NCBI GenBank assembly: GCA_001770655.1
Contig: MERQ01000014.1
Location: 1-64,000, forward strand
From: Betaproteobacteria bacterium RIFCSPLOWO2_12_FULL_68_20
Lineage (GTDB): Bacteria > Pseudomonadota > Gammaproteobacteria > Burkholderiales > SG8-39
DNA: 64,000 nucleotides
Direction of reading: 5' to 3'
Shown: positions 17,399 through 26,103 of the stretch, in pieces
How positions within the stretch are numbered: position 1 is the stretch's first letter
Layout of the letters: the number at the start of each line of letters is the position of its first letter
Translations under genes and position numbers: made by a program
The notes under the pieces: generated by a model
Database searches by the model: none
What the model was told of the DNA's origin: nothing
The model's input: only the letters and a program-made list of their open reading frames with translations

Positions 17399-19557
17399 CC
17401 GAGCCGAACAAGCCCGCTGCGCTCGCGCTGGTGGTGGACGACGACGAGCTGATGCGCCTGCTGGTGCGCGAGGCGCTCGAGTCCGAGGGGCTGCGGGTCG
17501 AGGAGGCGGCCGACGGCCGCGCCGCGCTCGAGGTATTCGCGCGCGCAAAGCCCGACATCGTGCTGCTCGACGTCAACATGCCGGTCATGGACGGCTTCGA
17601 GTGCTGCGGCAAGCTGCGCGCGGCGCCCGGCGGCGAGCGCGTGCCGGTGCTGATCCTCACCGGCCAGGACGACGACGGCTCGATCGAGCGCGCCTACGAG
17701 GCCGGGGCGACCGACTTCATGCCCAAGCCGCTGCACTGGAAGATCCTCGCGCATCGCGTGCGCTACCTGCTGCGCACGAGCCGCTCGATCGAGGACCTGG
17801 CGCGCAGCGAGGCGAGCCTCGCCGTCGCGCAGGAGCTGGCGCACGTCGGCAGCTGGGAGCGCCGCCCCGAGACGGGCGAGCTCTACTGGTCGGGCGAAAT
17901 CTACCGCATCCTCGGCCTGGACCCGAAGCGCGACCAGCCCTCGTTCGAGAAGTTCCTGCAGCGCATTCCCGAGGAGGAGCGGGCGTGGCTGATTTCCGCA
18001 TACGCCGAGCTCCAGGAGAAGGGCGGCAAGTACGAGCTCGAGCATCACGTCGTGAGCCCCGACGGCTCCCTTCGGGCGATCTACCAGCGCGCCGAAGTGT
18101 TCAAGGACGAGCACGGCAGGACGGTCCTGATCCACGGCACGCTGCAGGACGTGACCGAGCGCAAGCAGATCGAGACCCGGATCCGCACGCTCGCCTACTT
18201 CGACAACCTGACCGGGCTGCCGAACCGGCTGCAGTTCAAGGAGCACCTCGGCCGCGCGATCCGCCGCGCCGAGCGCGAGCACAGCCAGCTCGCGGTCATG
18301 TTCCTCGATCTCGACCGCTTCAAGCAGATCAACGACTCGCTCGGCCACCAAGTCGGCGACCAGCTGCTCAAGGCGGTGGCGGTGCGCATCAACTCCTGCC
18401 TGCGCGGCGGCGACGAGGTCGGGCGCAACAGCGATGACGGCGTCTCGATGGCGCGGCTCGGCGGCGACGAGTTCACCGTGCTGCTCACCGGGCTCGCCCA
18501 TGCCGAGGATGCCGCCAAGGTCGCGCAGCGAGTCGTCGCGGAGCTGGCACGCACCTATTCGATCGAGGGCCACGAGCTGTTCGTGACCGCGAGCCTCGGC
18601 ATCGCGACCTACCCGGCCGACGGCAGGGACGTCGACACGCTGCTCAAGAACGCCGACGCAGCGATGTATAACGCCAAGGATCTCGGCCGCAACAACTACA
18701 AGTTCTACAGCCGCGAGCTGAACGAGCGCGCCGTGGAGCGGCTCGCGCTGGAGCGCGACCTGCACCGCGCGCTCGAGCGGGGCGAGCTGTTTCTTCATTA
18801 CCAGCCGCAGGTGGATGTCGCGAGCGGCAGCGTCGCCGGGGTCGAGGCGCTGCTGCGCTGGAGCCATCCGCAGCGCGGGCTGGTGCCTCCCGCGGCGTTC
18901 ATCCCGCTCGCCGAGCAGACGGGCCTCATCCTGCCGATCGGCGAATGGGTGCTCGGCCAAGCCTGCCGCCAGGCGACGGCCTGGAGCGCGGCGGGGGCGG
19001 GAGCGCTCAAGATGTGGGTCAACGTCTCCGGCATCCAGTTCCGCGACCGCAGGCTGGTGGGCGCGGTGAAGACCGCGCTCGCGAGAAGCGGCCTCGATCC
19101 GAAGCGGCTGGTGATCGAGGTGACCGAGAGCATCATGATGGAAGACCGCGAGGCGACGCTCGCCATCCTGCGCGAGCTGAAAGCGCTCGGCATCGGCGTC
19201 GCCGTCGACGATTTCGGCACCGGCTACTCCTCGCTCGCGTACCTCAAGCGCTTTCCGCTCGACACGCTCAAGATCGACGGCTCGTTCGTGCGCGACCTGG
19301 ACGCCGCCGCCGAGCGCGACGGCGCCATCGTCAGCGCGATCATCGCCATGGGCGAGAGCCTGGGGCTGGGGGTGCTCGCCGAGGGCGTGGAGACGCGGCA
19401 GCAGGCGGCGCGGCTGCACGAGATGGGATGCAACGTGATGCAGGGATTCCTTTTCAGCCGTCCGGTTCCGGCCGAGGAGGTCCCGGCGCTCGTGAAGAGC
19501 CTTGGCGCGGTCGCGCGCGCCTCGGTCGCCGGCAAGCTGGCGCTCGCCGCCGGCTAG
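17395..19557 (+). CDS. Response regulator with PAS, GGDEF and EAL domains
   Basis: A 720-residue cytoplasmic protein. Receiver domain with D59 (LLDVNMPVMDGFECC), PAS/PAC at about 140-255 (ELAHVGSWERRPETGELYWS), GGDEF with an intact active site at 356-360 (RLGGDEFTVLL), then EAL with intact 484-486 and the downstream EVTES and DDFGTGYSSL motifs. Both diguanylate cyclase and c-di-GMP phosphodiesterase activities are possible. The GTG start overlaps the kinase stop (GTGA) and follows GAAAGGAG, a good ribosome-binding site. It is the probable output of the upstream hybrid kinase, turning an extracellular ligand signal into c-di-GMP. Confidence 0.92.
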   Translation: MTEPNKPAALALVVDDDELMRLLVREALESEGLRVEEAADGRAALEVFARAKPDIVLLDVNMPVMDGFECCGKLRAAPGGERVPVLILTGQDDDGSIERAYEAGATDFMPKPLHWKILAHRVRYLLRTSRSIEDLARSEASLAVAQELAHVGSWERRPETGELYWSGEIYRILGLDPKRDQPSFEKFLQRIPEEERAWLISAYAELQEKGGKYELEHHVVSPDGSLRAIYQRAEVFKDEHGRTVLIHGTLQDVTERKQIETRIRTLAYFDNLTGLPNRLQFKEHLGRAIRRAEREHSQLAVMFLDLDRFKQINDSLGHQVGDQLLKAVAVRINSCLRGGDEVGRNSDDGVSMARLGGDEFTVLLTGLAHAEDAAKVAQRVVAELARTYSIEGHELFVTASLGIATYPADGRDVDTLLKNADAAMYNAKDLGRNNYKFYSRELNERAVERLALERDLHRALERGELFLHYQPQVDVASGSVAGVEALLRWSHPQRGLVPPAAFIPLAEQTGLILPIGEWVLGQACRQATAWSAAGAGALKMWVNVSGIQFRDRRLVGAVKTALARSGLDPKRLVIEVTESIMMEDREATLAILRELKALGIGVAVDDFGTGYSSLAYLKRFPLDTLKIDGSFVRDLDAAAERDGAIVSAIIAMGESLGLGVLAEGVETRQQAARLHEMGCNVMQGFLFSRPVPAEEVPALVKSLGAVARASVAGKLALAAG

Positions 19558-19563
19558 GCGCGT

Positions 19564-21375
19564 TCAGGCCCGGCGGCGGCGCGCCGCGCGCAGCGCGAAA
19601 CGCGCCGGATCGAGGGCATCGACCAGCGCGCCTTCGAGCGGCAGCGGCTCTCCTTCGAGCATGGCCGCGATCATCTCGGCGGCGAGCGAAGCCCATATCA
19701 GCCCGCGCGAGCCGTAGGCGAAAGCCCCGTACAGGCCGGGCGCGAGCGCGCCGGCGAGCGGCAGCCGGTCCGGCGCAACCGACCTGAACCCGACCCGTCC
19801 TTCGAGCGAGCTCGCGTCGATGCCTGCCCCCGCGCCGGGAAGGATGCGCGAGAGCCGCTCGAGGTTCGCCGCGTGCCCTTCGGCGCGCAGCGAAGGGTCC
19901 TTGTCGTCGAAGTCGTAGGTCGCCCCGATCACGCACATCCCGTCCACCGGCGGAAGCACCAGCCCGCCGCGCAGCACCGCCACGTGCGGCGGCTCGATGC
20001 GCTCCTGCGCGATATGGGTGATCTGGCCGCGCACGCTGCGCAGCCGCAGCTGCGGCAGCGGCGCGAGCTTCACCGCGTCGGCCGCATTGGCGAGGATCAC
20101 CACCGGGGCGAAGCGCAGCTCGTCGAGCGCGCGGATCTCCCTGCCGAACTCGGTGCGCAAGCGATCTCCGCACGCTTCGAGCAGCGCGCGCGCGAGGCTT
20201 TGCGGCCGGATCCAGCCGGCTTGCGGAAACCACAGCCCGCCGGCGGCCACCGGCACCCCGGCGTGCGCGGAGGCTTCCTCGCGCGTGACGATCTGGGCGT
20301 ATTCGGGGGGAGGGGCGAGCGCCGCGCTCGCGGCGCGCTGCGACGCCTCCTCGCGCGCGTCGCGCGCGAGCTGCAGCGCGCCGCAGCGGTCCCAGCGCAG
20401 CGCCTGTTCCCCGGAGTCGAGCCGCGTCCAATGCGCGAGCGAGGCGAGAAAGCCCGCGCGCGTGATGCGCGCGAACACGCTGTCGTCCGCAGTAAGCACG
20501 GGGTGGTACGTGCCGGCGTGGTTTCCCGAGGCTTCCTGCGCGGGGCCGGCGCGGCGCTCGAACAGCGCGACTTCCCACCCGCGCGCGCACAGCCGCTCGC
20601 ACACGGCGGCGCCCGCGAGACCGGCGCCCACGACAGCGGCCGAGCGCTGCTTCGGCGGCGGCGACTCGACGCCTTTTCCCAGGTAGCGCGCCGCGAGCAT
20701 TTCCTTCTTGTCGCCGAAGCCCGCGCGCTTTTCCACCGCGAAGCCCGCGGCTTCCAGCGCCTGGCGCACCTGGGCGGCGACGCTCCAGGTCGCGGCGCTC
20801 GCTCCCGGCGCGCACAGCCTGGAGATCGCGCGCAGCAGCGCCGGGGTCCACATCTCGGGATTCTTCGCCGGCGAGAAGCCGTCCAGGTAGATCGCGTCGG
20901 CGCACAGCCGCAGCCCGCGCAGCGCGGCCGCGTCGGCGAAAAACACGGTCAGGACGAGTCTCCCGCGCTCGAACTCGAGCCGCTGCGCGCCCGGAACGAG
21001 CATCGGCCAGCGCGCGTGCAGCTCGGCGGATTGCGCCGCGAGCTCCGGGTAGCGCGCGTGCAGCTCCCTCAGGTCGGCGAGCGCGAAGGGATGCTTCTCG
21101 ACCGAGACGAAATGCAGCCTGTCGCAGCGCCGCGGGTCGTCGCGCCAGGCGCGCCAGGTGGCGAGAAAATTCAGCCCGAAGCCGAAACCGGTCTCGAGCA
21201 CGACGAAGCGGCCGCGCCCCGCCCAGCGCCCCGGCAGGCCGTTGCCGGCGAGGAACACGTGGCGCGCCTGCGCCGGCCCGCCCGCGGCGCTGTGGTACAC
21301 GTCGCCGTACGCCTCGGAGAACGGCGTGCCGTCGGCGGCGAAAGCGAGGCGCGCGGGAACGAGCGGAACGGGCAT
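19564..21375 (-). CDS. mnmC: Bifunctional tRNA modification enzyme MnmC
   Basis: A 603-residue enzyme for the last two steps of 5-methylaminomethyl(-2-thio)uridine synthesis at the wobble base of tRNA. The N-terminal methyltransferase (DUF752) shows VVLETGFGFGLNFLATWRAW and AIYLDGFSPAKNPEMW. The C-terminal FAD oxidoreductase starts at about residue 235 with the dinucleotide motif AAVVGAGLAGAAVCERL. Slightly shorter than the E. coli enzyme (668). Convergent with the GGDEF-EAL gene, with only 6 bp between the stop codons. Both halves are complete and in frame. Confidence 0.93.
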   Translation of the reverse strand: MPVPLVPARLAFAADGTPFSEAYGDVYHSAAGGPAQARHVFLAGNGLPGRWAGRGRFVVLETGFGFGLNFLATWRAWRDDPRRCDRLHFVSVEKHPFALADLRELHARYPELAAQSAELHARWPMLVPGAQRLEFERGRLVLTVFFADAAALRGLRLCADAIYLDGFSPAKNPEMWTPALLRAISRLCAPGASAATWSVAAQVRQALEAAGFAVEKRAGFGDKKEMLAARYLGKGVESPPPKQRSAAVVGAGLAGAAVCERLCARGWEVALFERRAGPAQEASGNHAGTYHPVLTADDSVFARITRAGFLASLAHWTRLDSGEQALRWDRCGALQLARDAREEASQRAASAALAPPPEYAQIVTREEASAHAGVPVAAGGLWFPQAGWIRPQSLARALLEACGDRLRTEFGREIRALDELRFAPVVILANAADAVKLAPLPQLRLRSVRGQITHIAQERIEPPHVAVLRGGLVLPPVDGMCVIGATYDFDDKDPSLRAEGHAANLERLSRILPGAGAGIDASSLEGRVGFRSVAPDRLPLAGALAPGLYGAFAYGSRGLIWASLAAEMIAAMLEGEPLPLEGALVDALDPARFALRAARRRRA

Positions 21376-21476
21376 TCGAAACCGAGTATGACATTGCGGA
21401 ATGGTTAAGCCAGATCAATATCAGGCCGCGATCGGCGGAGTAGCGTGTACCAAGCCTTTACCGAAAGGAGGCCGAC

Positions 21477-21818
21477 ATGGACGAGCTGATCGTTAAGTTG
21501 GCGTTTTTCGCGGTGATCGCCTTCATCCTGGGCCTCGGCCTGCTCGCCGTGTCCGCGGCCTGGCGGCGCGCGCTGCACGAAGGCGGGCGGCTGCGGCTCG
21601 CGGAGATGATGCACCGGCACGGCCTCGATCTGGCCGGCGCGATGATGCACGCGCCGTCGTACGACCTCGCGCAGGCGACGCGCCGTTGCGTCGGGTGCGC
21701 TCGCAAGGTCGAATGCGACCGATGGCTCGCGAGCGGCAAGCGCGGCGGCTACGAGGCGTTCTGCCCCAATGCCGCTCTGATCGAGAGATTGAAGCCGGCC
21801 GGCGAGCTCGCCGCCTAG
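21477..21818 (+). CDS. Small membrane-anchored cysteine-rich protein (DUF6455-like)
   Basis: A 113-residue protein with one N-terminal hydrophobic helix (LAFFAVIAFILGLGLLAVSA, about residues 8-27). The soluble part holds cysteines at CVGCARKVEC and at FCPNA. The pattern RRCVGCARKVECDRWL followed by FCPNAALIERL resembles the DUF6455 domain, of unknown function, perhaps metal-binding. A strong AAAGGAGG ribosome-binding site precedes the ATG. It is a single gene between divergent mnmC and mmsA. The domain assignment comes from remembered pattern, not a search. Confidence 0.75.
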   Translation: MDELIVKLAFFAVIAFILGLGLLAVSAAWRRALHEGGRLRLAEMMHRHGLDLAGAMMHAPSYDLAQATRRCVGCARKVECDRWLASGKRGGYEAFCPNAALIERLKPAGELAA

Positions 21819-21890
21819 CGGGCGGCGGCGCAGCCTCACCCGCAGTGTCTGCGGGCGCCTGCCGTGCGGGTCGCGGGTAAAATCGCCCGC

Positions 21891-23399
21891 ATGAACAAGC
21901 CCGCCGATCTCGAGCTCGACACGGTCCCCGCCTGGGTGAACGGGCGCTCGCTCGCGCCTTCGGGGTGCATGGGGGACGTGTTCAATCCCGCGACGGGGCA
22001 GATCGCAAGGCGCGTTGCGTACTGCGATTCGCGAGCCGTCGACGCCGCCGTGAATGCCGCCGCCGCCGCGTATCCCGGCTGGCGCGACACGCCGCCGCTG
22101 CGCCGCGCGCGCGTGATGCAGAAGTTCCTGCAGCTGCTGCAGGCGAACCAGAAGCAGCTGGCGAGGATCGTCACCGAGGAGCACGGCAAGACGCTTCCCG
22201 ACGCGCTGGGCTCGGTGCAGCGCGGCATCGAGGTGGTCGAGTTCGCCTGCGGCATTCCGCATCTGCTCAAGGGCGAGCACTCCGAGAACGTCGGCACCCA
22301 GGTCGACACGCACTCGCTGCGCCAGCCGCTCGGCGTGTGCGCCGGCATCACCCCGTTCAATTTCCCGGTGATGGTGCCGCTGTGGATGTTCCCGGTCGCG
22401 ATCGCCTGCGGCAACAGCTTCGTGCTCAAGCCCTCGGAAAAGGATCCCTCGGCTTCCGTGCGCATGGCCGAGCTGTTCAAGGACGCCGGGCTTCCGGACG
22501 GCGTGTTCAACGTGGTGCACGGCGACAAGCAGGCGGTGGACGCAATCCTCGCCCACCCGGGAATCGCCGCGGTGTCGTTCGTCGGCTCGACGCCGATCGC
22601 GAGAACCATCTACGAGGCCTGCGCGAAAAACGGCAAGCGCGTGCAGGCGCTCGGCGGCGCGAAGAACCACGCAGTGGTGCTTCCCGACGCGGACCTCGAG
22701 TTCGCGGCCGAGGCGCTGATCGGCGCCGCGTACGGCTCGGCGGGCGAGCGCTGCATGGCGATCAGCGCCGTGGTGGCGGTGGGCGCCGCCGGCGACCCGC
22801 TGGTCAAGCTGCTGGCGGAAAAGGCGCAGCGGCTCAGGATCGGCCCCGGCGACGGCGATGGGGTCGACATGGGCCCGCTGGTGACCGAGCAGCACCGCAG
22901 GAAGGTAGCGGCCTACGTGGAGGCCGGCCTGAAGGAGGGCGCGCGGCTGGTCGTGGACGGGCGCGCGGCGACGCTTCCCGCGCAGGGTTTCTTCCTCGGC
23001 ACGAGCCTGTTCGACCACGTGACGCCCGCGATGAGCATCTACCGCGACGAGATCTTCGGCCCGGTGCTGGTCGTGCTGCGCGCCGCCACGCTCGAGGAGG
23101 CGATCGCGCTCGTCAACCGCAATCCCTACGCCAACGGCGTCGCGATCTTCACCGAGAGCGGAGGCGCCGCGCGCCGCTTCGAGAACGAGATCCAGGTCGG
23201 CATGGTGGGCGTCAACGTCCCGATCCCGGTGCCGGTCGCGTTCTACTCGTTCGGCGGCTGGAAGAGCTCCATGTTCGGCGATCTGCACGTGCACGGCGCC
23301 GAGGGCGTGAAGTTCTACACCCGCACCAAGGTCGTCACCACGCGCTGGCCGCACCAGGACACCCCGGCGCCCGGCCTGAACATGCCCACGCTCGGCTGA
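21891..23399 (+). CDS. mmsA: CoA-acylating methylmalonate-semialdehyde dehydrogenase
   Basis: A 502-residue NAD-dependent aldehyde dehydrogenase that converts methylmalonate semialdehyde to propionyl-CoA in valine and thymine catabolism. Key features: ITPFNFPVMVPLWMFPVAIA, FVGSTPIARTIYE, GGAKNHAVVLPDADLE, and the catalytic cysteine C288 in GSAGERCMAIS. The C-terminal block PVPVAFYSFGGWKSSMFGD is typical of this CoA-dependent branch. Start chosen at the ATG giving MNKPADLELDTVPAW, which gives the family length; an upstream GTG would add nine unsupported residues. Confidence 0.93.
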   Translation: MNKPADLELDTVPAWVNGRSLAPSGCMGDVFNPATGQIARRVAYCDSRAVDAAVNAAAAAYPGWRDTPPLRRARVMQKFLQLLQANQKQLARIVTEEHGKTLPDALGSVQRGIEVVEFACGIPHLLKGEHSENVGTQVDTHSLRQPLGVCAGITPFNFPVMVPLWMFPVAIACGNSFVLKPSEKDPSASVRMAELFKDAGLPDGVFNVVHGDKQAVDAILAHPGIAAVSFVGSTPIARTIYEACAKNGKRVQALGGAKNHAVVLPDADLEFAAEALIGAAYGSAGERCMAISAVVAVGAAGDPLVKLLAEKAQRLRIGPGDGDGVDMGPLVTEQHRRKVAAYVEAGLKEGARLVVDGRAATLPAQGFFLGTSLFDHVTPAMSIYRDEIFGPVLVVLRAATLEEAIALVNRNPYANGVAIFTESGGAARRFENEIQVGMVGVNVPIPVPVAFYSFGGWKSSMFGDLHVHGAEGVKFYTRTKVVTTRWPHQDTPAPGLNMPTLG

Positions 23400-23401
23400 A
23401 A

Positions 23402-23420
23402 TCAGGGACAGACCACGTTT
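23402..23420. repeat. GGGACAGACC-type repeat unit between mmsA and the enolase-family gene
   Basis: The sequence ATCAGGGACAGACCACGTTT starts right after the mmsA stop codon. The same core GGGACAGACCACGTTT recurs at 28855 and, inverted, at 29125; related palindromes lie at 45211, 55043 and 57889. The copies point to one dispersed REP-like family. This copy has no inverted partner nearby. Confidence 0.75.
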
Positions 23421-23428
23421 CCCGTCGC

Positions 23429-24517
23429 TTGAAGCTTGCCGACTGGTCGCTGCACTTCTACCGCCTGCCCTACGCGCGCACGATCGTCTGGTCGAACGCG
23501 GTGGAGAGCTCGGGCAGCTTCGCGCTGCTCAAGCTGACGGCCGACAACGGCGCGGCAGGCGTCGCCGAAGGCACGATCAAGAGCACCTGGTCGGGCGTCT
23601 CGCCGCGCTCGCTCGCTGCCGCGCTCGAGGAGGTGGTGCTGCCGCAGCTGAAGGACGCGGATCTCGCCGACGAGGCGGCGCTCGCGTCCGCCCTGGCGAG
23701 GATCCCGGAGAACCGGCTCGCCAAAGGCATGGTCGCGAGCGCTTGCTGGACGCTGCGCGCGGCGGCGGCCGGACAACCGCTGTGGAAGCTCTGGGGCGGA
23801 GAGCCGGGCGTGGAGCTGTCCTGGACCGTGACGCGCCAGAAGCCCGCGGCGATGGCGGGCGAAGCGGCCGAATACTGCGCGCGTCACGGCTTCCGCACGC
23901 TCAAGGTCAAGGGCGGGCAGGGACTCGACACCGATTTGCGCGCGCTGGCGGAGATTCGCGCCGCGGTCGGGGCGGGCGTCGAGCTCACCGTGGATGCGAA
24001 CGGCGCCTACGGCCGCGCCGAGGCGCCGGAGTACGTTCGTAGGATCGCGCAGGCCGGGGTCGCCCTCGCCGAGGACCCGAGCCCGCTCGCGCCCGACGCG
24101 CAGTTCGAGGCGCTGCAACAGGGTTCCGCGATCCCGATCCTGGTGGACAGTTCGTGCAGCACCGCGCGCGACGCGGAGCTGTACCTCGCGCGCGGCGCGC
24201 GGGCGATCTCGCTGAAACCGGGGCGCGTGGGACTCTCCGAGACGCACGCGGTGCAGGCGCTCGCGGCGAAGCAAGGCGCACGCCTCGCGGTCGGCATCTA
24301 CGCCGAGAGCGCGCTCGGCACGCTCATCAGCCTGCAGCAGGCGGCGGCGGTGCCGCGCGCGCGCAGCCTCGCCGCCGAGCAGAGCTTCTTCCTCGAGATG
24401 ACCGCGCAAGTGTCGAGGCTCGTGCCCGAAATCCGTCAGGGCCGCGTCGAGCTGCCTGCGGCGGCGGACATGGCGAGCCTCGTCGACTGGGACGCCGTCA
24501 AGCGCTTCGCGCTCTGA
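23429..24517 (+). CDS. Enolase-superfamily enzyme (mandelate racemase / muconate lactonizing group)
   Basis: A protein of about 362 residues with the capping domain first (LPYARTIVWSNAVESSGS) and then the barrel. Barrel motifs include the lysine-bearing segment TLKVKGGQG, the metal ligands in LTVDANGAYG and LAEDPSPL, and ISLKPGRVGLSETHAV. The superfamily covers racemases, dehydratases and cycloisomerases; the substrate cannot be assigned. No ATG is available at the conserved start. A TTG at 23429 (KLADWSLHFYRL) is the best choice, just after a dispersed repeat that may have displaced the original start. The mmsA proximity suggests co-transcription. Confidence 0.78.
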   Translation: MKLADWSLHFYRLPYARTIVWSNAVESSGSFALLKLTADNGAAGVAEGTIKSTWSGVSPRSLAAALEEVVLPQLKDADLADEAALASALARIPENRLAKGMVASACWTLRAAAAGQPLWKLWGGEPGVELSWTVTRQKPAAMAGEAAEYCARHGFRTLKVKGGQGLDTDLRALAEIRAAVGAGVELTVDANGAYGRAEAPEYVRRIAQAGVALAEDPSPLAPDAQFEALQQGSAIPILVDSSCSTARDAELYLARGARAISLKPGRVGLSETHAVQALAAKQGARLAVGIYAESALGTLISLQQAAAVPRARSLAAEQSFFLEMTAQVSRLVPEIRQGRVELPAAADMASLVDWDAVKRFAL

Positions 24518-24518
24518 T

Positions 24519-24983
24519 CTACGGCTTCACCTTGTAGACGACGTCGTGCTCGCGCGCGTGCGCGACGACCTTCAGTCCGAAATCGTCCGTCGGCCCGACT
24601 TCGGCCGCCGGCTGATGATCGACCTCCAGCGACTCGACCCGCTGGCTGAAATCGGTGGTGTGCCCCTTGAAATGGATGGTGTCGCCGACGCGCAGACGCG
24701 CGCCGGATTCGAGCCGCAGCACCGCGACCGCGAGGTGGCTGAAGTAATGCGTCACGACGCCGATGCGCTCGCCCGGCGGGGGCGCGACCGGCGGCTTCGG
24801 CGCCGCCTTCGGCGCGCGGGCCGGCCGCGCAGCCGGCCTTGCCTTCGCCGCGGGAGCGCGCCGGACCGGGGCCTTCTTCGCCGGCCTGGCGGCGACGCGC
24901 GGCGCGGTCCTGCGCTTGGCCGGTTTCCTGGCGGAAATCTTCTTGCGCTTGATCTTCGGCTTGGATTTCTTCCTGGTCGCCAT
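24519..24983 (-). CDS. Basic-tailed protein with an EF-Tu-like beta-barrel domain
   Basis: A 154-residue protein in two parts. Residues 1-70 are a low-complexity tail rich in Lys, Arg, Ala and Pro (KKSKPKIKRKKISARKPAKR), reminiscent of histone-H1-like nucleic-acid-binding tails. Residues 72-154 read GERIGVVTHYFSHLAVAVL, then GDTIHFKGHTTDF and EHDVVYKVKP, matching the small domain-2-like beta barrel annotated as translation-elongation-factor-like. It may bind RNA or DNA. It lies 12 bp downstream of the HtrA-like gene on the same strand and converges on the enolase-family gene. Confidence 0.7.
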   Translation of the reverse strand: MATRKKSKPKIKRKKISARKPAKRRTAPRVAARPAKKAPVRRAPAAKARPAARPARAPKAAPKPPVAPPPGERIGVVTHYFSHLAVAVLRLESGARLRVGDTIHFKGHTTDFSQRVESLEVDHQPAAEVGPTDDFGLKVVAHAREHDVVYKVKP

Positions 24984-24995
24984 GCGAGGCCTCCG

Positions 24996-25970
24996 TCAGT
25001 GCAGATGCGGTTTTTTCAGGAAATCGTTGCGATCGGACGAGCGCAAAGTAAGCCGGGTGAGCTTTCCTTCGCGGGCGAGCGTGAGCGGGACCTGGATGCC
25101 CGCCTGCCCGAGGCGCCAGATCTTGCGGAACAGGTCCGCCAGCCCCGAGACGCGCTCGTTGGCGACCTCGAGCACGATGTCGCCGACCTGAACGCCCGCC
25201 CGTTCGGCCGGCGCTCCGGCGGCGAGTGCGGCCACCGCGGTGTGCCGGCCGATCTCCGTGGCGTACAGGCCCAGCCACGGGCGAGCGGGCCGATCGGGAC
25301 GGCCGAAGCGCACCATGTCGTCGAGTATCGGCTCGAGCAGGTCGATCGGCACGATCATGTTGCCCTGGATCGTTCCGGAGTCGATTTTCTCCTGCACCAG
25401 GAGAGAGCCGATGCCGAGCAGCTGCCCGTCGCCGCCGACCAGCGCCGTGCCGCCCCATTGCGGGTGAGCCGGTGCCGTGTACAGCGCCTCGTCGAGAACG
25501 TATTCCCAGTAGCCGGCGAACTCGCGCTTGGCGAACACCGTGGCCTTGAGGGCGTGGGCGCGGCCCCCGTGCCCCGCCACCACCACGTTGTCCCCCACTC
25601 GGCACGAGGCGGCGGTGCCGCGCTTGAGCGCCGGCACGCCGAGCGGCCCGAGGGGCTGCACCAGGCCGAAGCCGGTCGGCTGATCGTAGGCGACAGGAAA
25701 GCCGGCCGCGACCGTGCCGCGGTTGGTGGTGAGCCAGATCGTCGAGGCCTCGGTGACCAGGTAGCCGATCGTGAGCACCAGGCCGTCCTCGCCGATGACG
25801 ACACCGTTGCCGACGCGCTCGGTGCCGAGGATCTGGGCGGTGTACGCGTCCTCGGGAACCTCGGCGCGCAGCAGCACCACCGAGTCGAGCGTGCGCTCCA
25901 GGTCGAAGCGCCATTCCTCTGGCTTGGGCCGCAGGTCGCTCGGAAACGCCCAGTTCTCCCGCTCCGCCAT
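24996..25970 (-). CDS. HtrA/DegP-like protein with PDZ domain and degenerate catalytic triad
   Basis: About 324 residues from the ATG giving MAERENWAFP (an upstream ATG at 26024 is possible). The trypsin-like fold is recognisable, from NGVVIGEDGLVLTIGYLV through GHGGRAHAL to QWGGTALVGGDGQLLGIGSL, followed by a PDZ domain (about 225-315: AGVQVGDIVLEVANERVSGL). The triad is missing: the histidine position is Y70, the aspartate region reads PTGFGLV, and the usual GNSGG serine is replaced in PQWGG. No signal peptide is evident. It is probably a non-proteolytic scaffold or peptide-binding protein. It pairs with the downstream EF-Tu-like gene. Confidence 0.78.
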   Translation of the reverse strand: MAERENWAFPSDLRPKPEEWRFDLERTLDSVVLLRAEVPEDAYTAQILGTERVGNGVVIGEDGLVLTIGYLVTEASTIWLTTNRGTVAAGFPVAYDQPTGFGLVQPLGPLGVPALKRGTAASCRVGDNVVVAGHGGRAHALKATVFAKREFAGYWEYVLDEALYTAPAHPQWGGTALVGGDGQLLGIGSLLVQEKIDSGTIQGNMIVPIDLLEPILDDMVRFGRPDRPARPWLGLYATEIGRHTAVAALAAGAPAERAGVQVGDIVLEVANERVSGLADLFRKIWRLGQAGIQVPLTLAREGKLTRLTLRSSDRNDFLKKPHLH

Positions 25971-26103
25971 CCTGCCCTCGTTCGCGATTCGGGCATGTTG
26001 CCCTGAATGCGCGGCTTCGGGCAAGCGCGTCGCCGGCGGGCGACGCGACGCGCGCGCTCTCCGCGTGGTAGCATTCCGACTGGTTGTCTAGTTGGAGGCG
26101 GCC

